From positions 17,917 to 81,916 of the forward strand of contig JAQGDQ010000904.1 of NCBI GenBank assembly GCA_030141605.1: a stretch of 64,000 nucleotides of DNA, given 5' to 3'. This stretch comes from Tubiluchus corallicola. Taxonomy: Eukaryota > Priapulida > Priapulimorpha > Priapulimorphida > Tubiluchidae. The notes beneath the pieces were generated by a model that worked only from the letters and a program-made list of their open reading frames with translations, was not told the origin of the DNA and did no database searches. This document shows, in pieces, positions 60,819 through 64,000 of this stretch. How positions within the stretch are numbered: position 1 is the stretch's first letter; the number at the start of each line of letters is the position of its first letter. Both the position numbers and the translations under genes were made by a program.

Positions 60819-62192
60819 CTAAATATAATCATCTTTGAAAGCTGGATTAAGGCTTCCTGGTTCTTCTGGTTGAGGATTGTGCATCCTTGTCACATTTGGA
60901 TCAGTCGTTGGATCGAATTGTCGCCTAAGCAAGTAAACTGCAACTAAAGTGCCAATTGCAAGAAATATACCCACAGTAGGCAAGATGGTTGCCAAAAGAA
61001 TCTGTGTCCGATTGTAAATTTTATTTTTTATAATCTGAGTTTTGTGTGAAGGATCAATCCAGCAAGAATACTCTGAGCCTACTACACCGTATTTAGACTG
61101 GTACTGAAATATAGCATCTCGATTTCTTTGAAATCTGGAGCCGCAAACTTCTTTTGCACACTGCAAAAAAAACTCGTAAGTGAAAAATATTGTAGTTTCA
61201 CTAGTTTGTAACGAATAAAATGCCAAAATTAACCAATCATAAGATTTATAATTAATCTCAAACGTGAAATTGGACAAGATACAACTATGCACACATGAAT
61301 TCAACTGAAAAATATATTGCTAGCATTTTAATGCCTAAGCTCATTTTTTCCAGTTTTTAACTGTTTGTTGTATCCTGTATTACTTCATTGTAGTGGAATT
61401 TCATGCTTTTACTACAAGCAAGAAATAACAACAATGCCTTTTACAGACTATAGTAAACTAACTGCTTAGTTTAAAAATTTTGCTCATAACAGGCAAAACA
61501 GACAGTCATTATTCACAAGTGAATGACCTCTTGAATCATTAACTAGTATTCACCGAGATCAGCCCAAGCAGCAGAACATTCAGTTATAGTATTTAAGATC
61601 GTGTTTAGAACGTTAACTGTAGAAGAAATATTGTGAAGATGGTGTGGTTAATTATTCAAAAATCACATATTGGCTCGTTATGAATAACTTTTGAAATAAC
61701 CTGGATCAGAACTCGTAATTTGGTATTCCAAATTGAATATGGAATTTTCAGTCAATAAAAACTTTCTTTTAACAAAAAAGTTGTGGAATAGCCCGAACAC
61801 AGAGGTAAAAATTGAACAAAACAATAGTCACTTATTTTAAAGTTTAGACTTACCTCGCCGTCCTTGTGTGCTAACTTTTCATTCTCATACATATAACCGA
61901 CTGTAACGTTCTTAAAAATAGGATCAATATATTCAACTTCAATTCGTAAACATGGAAAACTCGATTGACAGCTCTGGCCGCAAGTACACGATTTATAATA
62001 GGGCAAGTACGACGAACTCATTACTGTACATGTGGCCGACTGAAATTCCATAACATGTCTGTATGGCTTAACGATAATAACACCCAACAATATCAACGAT
62101 ACGGATGCAAAAAACAGCACAAAAGAACACGTAAAACAACAGCATTTGTGGAGATTCTTCAAGTGATGTCTCACTTCCAGCCAGTGAGGCAT
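60819..62192 (-). CDS. BK-channel beta / TipE-like auxiliary subunit, two exons
   Basis: Exons 61854-62192 and 60819-61160 join in phase 0 (GGCGAG|GTAAGT ... TTTGCAG|TGTGCA) to 226 residues. The topology is that of the KCNMB/TipE superfamily: short N-terminus, TM1 (22-43), large extracellular loop (44-163), TM2 (166-190), cytosolic tail. The loop has eight cysteines, including SCTCGQSCQSSFPCLRIEVEY-like spacing (C69, C71, C75, C81) and a YSCWIDP motif (C146) comparable to the SCFYSP of KCNMB, plus N-linked sites at N95 and N163. Such subunits set gating of Ca-activated K channels (KCNMB) or Na channels (insect TipE); which one cannot be told. The tail ends LNPAFKDDYI, a possible PDZ-type or trafficking end. 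The start may extend into an upstream exon because the frame is open before 62192. Confidence 0.85.
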
Positions 62193-62696
62193 TTCTTCTA
62201 GTTCAACAGTAATATCACAGATGAAATAGAAAACTGCTTACAAACAAACTTACAACCTCTAATACAGGTGAGATGACGTTAATGAGATTTTGGCGATTGC
62301 AAACAGGTATAAACGGTGGTGGCGGCACCTATAGGCAAGGATTTACACTCAATTTTTTTGTATCATTCATGCAGTTTACAACATTTCTATGCCTAATGAT
62401 TATACTTGGCTATAATAATTTATTAAACGTTGCTTACTTAACAACGCATGTGTGTGTGTCCTAATTCCCAGATAACGATAATCATAATTCCCTGTTTATT
62501 TATAAGTTGTATTGTAAGTTGTTTAGTTATTTTTTGGTTGGTAATTTGTTACTTTGAAATAGGCTGCGTGCGTTGTTGTCTCGTAAACTAAACTTTGTTA
62601 AGTGTTATAGCTAATTGCGTGTTCAGACTAGCGAGTTTTCTGTGTGACAGCAAACTCGCAAGTGTGAACTCTTTGCAGGAAATGCGTAGTTGATTA

Positions 62697-63356
62697 AAGC
62701 TTTTCTATGTCTACTCTTTTCGCAAATTTTTGTTTAATTTTCCTAATGCAGAGGAATTAATTTTGCATTAAGTTATTAAGTGATTAAGTTATTGAACATT
62801 TCTCGTAGCTACACTGGCCCATTAACATACCACATAATCGTTATTAATTTTTACTAAAAAAAATAATGTTACGTACTTTGAGTCTTCAAAACCCACGTGT
62901 TAAAATGTACTTTATCACGGCGAGTTCAGACTAGCATGTTTTCTCGCCAAGTTAACTCGATCGCCAAGCAACTGACAAGCGTGTTCAAGAAGTGTTTGAT
63001 ATATGACAAAATTAAGTAGCTATCACATAGAAAAATTTTCACAAGAATATTCAGATAACAAAATTTAAAAACTTTAGAACATGGTTTTTTATTACAATTT
63101 TTATTTTTGCTGTAACACTTTACTTATCATCGTTAATTAGTATAAGCAACATATTTTAAAATCATACCTAATTGTCATGCCTACGCATTGAAGATTGAGG
63201 CCTTTCTATGTTTATACGCTCTTTGCATATTTTTGCTTAGTTTTCTCAATGCAGAGGATTTGATTTTGCATAATGTTATTGAACATTTCTCGCAGCTAAT
63301 ACCCAAACGTACCACATAATCGTTATCAGTTTTTCCTGCAAGCAAATTAATGTACT
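62697..63356. repeat. Diverged direct duplication at right edge
   Basis: CTATGTCTACTCTTTTCGCA...CTAATGCAGAGGAATTAATT...CATTTCTCGTAGCTA...ACCACATAATCGTTAT (62705-62850) recurs at 63207-63340. A GTTCAGACTAGC motif starts segments at 62623 and 62924. Probably copies of an unnamed repeat. Confidence 0.7.
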
Positions 63357-63359
63357 TAG

Positions 63360-64000
63360 TTATTTAGTTATTGTTCGCTTTATATAAGCCTTCATTGGGA
63401 CCCAAGGAAAGTGCTACACTTTCTACGCTAGTGGTAATTCCAGAACTTACCTCACGAAGAAACAGTATTGCAGAAAAATTAGACCAACTATGAGTAATTT
63501 TGTCTTTTGAAGCCTGCGATACCATAGCTAGTATAATGAACCAAGTGGGTATGGGGCTGCAATTTGGTCAGATTTTGACAATTGTTCATTGCTGTATTAT
63601 GGCTGTGAGCGCGAGCATTGTGTGACCGTTGCACAACAGTCAGCTTCCGACGCAAGTGTGTGGGCATTATTTATGTGTGTTGATCAGATTTCGACAGCAC
63701 AGACATTTCTGAAATTAACTTTGCGGATGTTGTATTATGCCCAGATTTCGGCCATCTTATAACAATGGTCAGACACTGATGTCCTTGAAGGTTATTTTTA
63801 GTTTGGAGGATGGATATCTAAAGCGTTACAGCTAACTTTCAAAAAAAATCAGCTGATTTACATTTTAAATGACTCGTTCTGACTGTCACACTTTTTTTAA
63901 TCTCAAAAATGTAATGTTATTGTAACTGAGAGAAAATTTCGGAGATAGTTAGGATGCTTTTGGTTCAACATGAAAAAATTGTAATAATTCATTCATTAGC
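63360..64000. other. Unannotated right end
   Basis: No gene, RNA or repeat that I can support. Confidence 0.4.

Overview
The window is nuclear DNA of an animal, most likely an invertebrate. It is A+T-rich, its genes are split by GT-AG introns, AATAAA signals follow several stop codons, and the spaces between genes hold many microsatellites and transposon remnants. The gene set (renalase, C-type lectin, rhodopsin-type GPCR, cyclophilin, PAQR receptor, TMEM249, BK-beta/TipE-type channel subunit) is metazoan. The sequence does not fix the phylum. Exon coordinates come from manual splice-site reading with codon phase checked at every junction; there is no transcript evidence.

Layout. 0.9-15.2 kb: a seven-exon renalase gene on the minus strand, whose long intron 3 contains a complete five-exon secreted C-type lectin gene on the plus strand (9.1-12.6 kb). 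15.3-25.0 kb: no convincing gene, but a tRNA-derived SINE, a foldback element with a tRNA-like core, and hAT-like and LINE-like debris. 25.05-26.17 kb: a single-exon peptide-type GPCR (+). 26.8-33.6 kb: tandem repeats, a LINE 3' end, and a striking recent rearrangement in which an 811-bp copy of the end of a nearby cyclophilin gene lies between two copies of a 488-bp sequence. 33.6-37.0 and 39.1-44.2 kb: two tandem cyclophilin genes (-) with matching exon structure. 44.5-48.2 kb: a G+C-richer island with divergent open frames, and a hAT-type MITE. 48.2-56.8 kb: a PAQR3-like seven-membrane receptor (+). 58.2-58.8 kb: an intronless TMEM249 homologue (-). 60.8-62.2 kb: a two-exon BK-beta/TipE-like channel subunit (-). 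62.2-64 kb: repeats only.

The genes do not form one pathway. The notable arrangements are the antisense lectin nested in renalase, the cyclophilin duplication with its secondary fragment, and two auxiliary channel-type membrane proteins side by side at the right end. I found no convincing new molecular system. The best leads for something undescribed are the A-B'-A rearrangement, the tRNA-cored foldback and the unassigned open frames at 46 kb.
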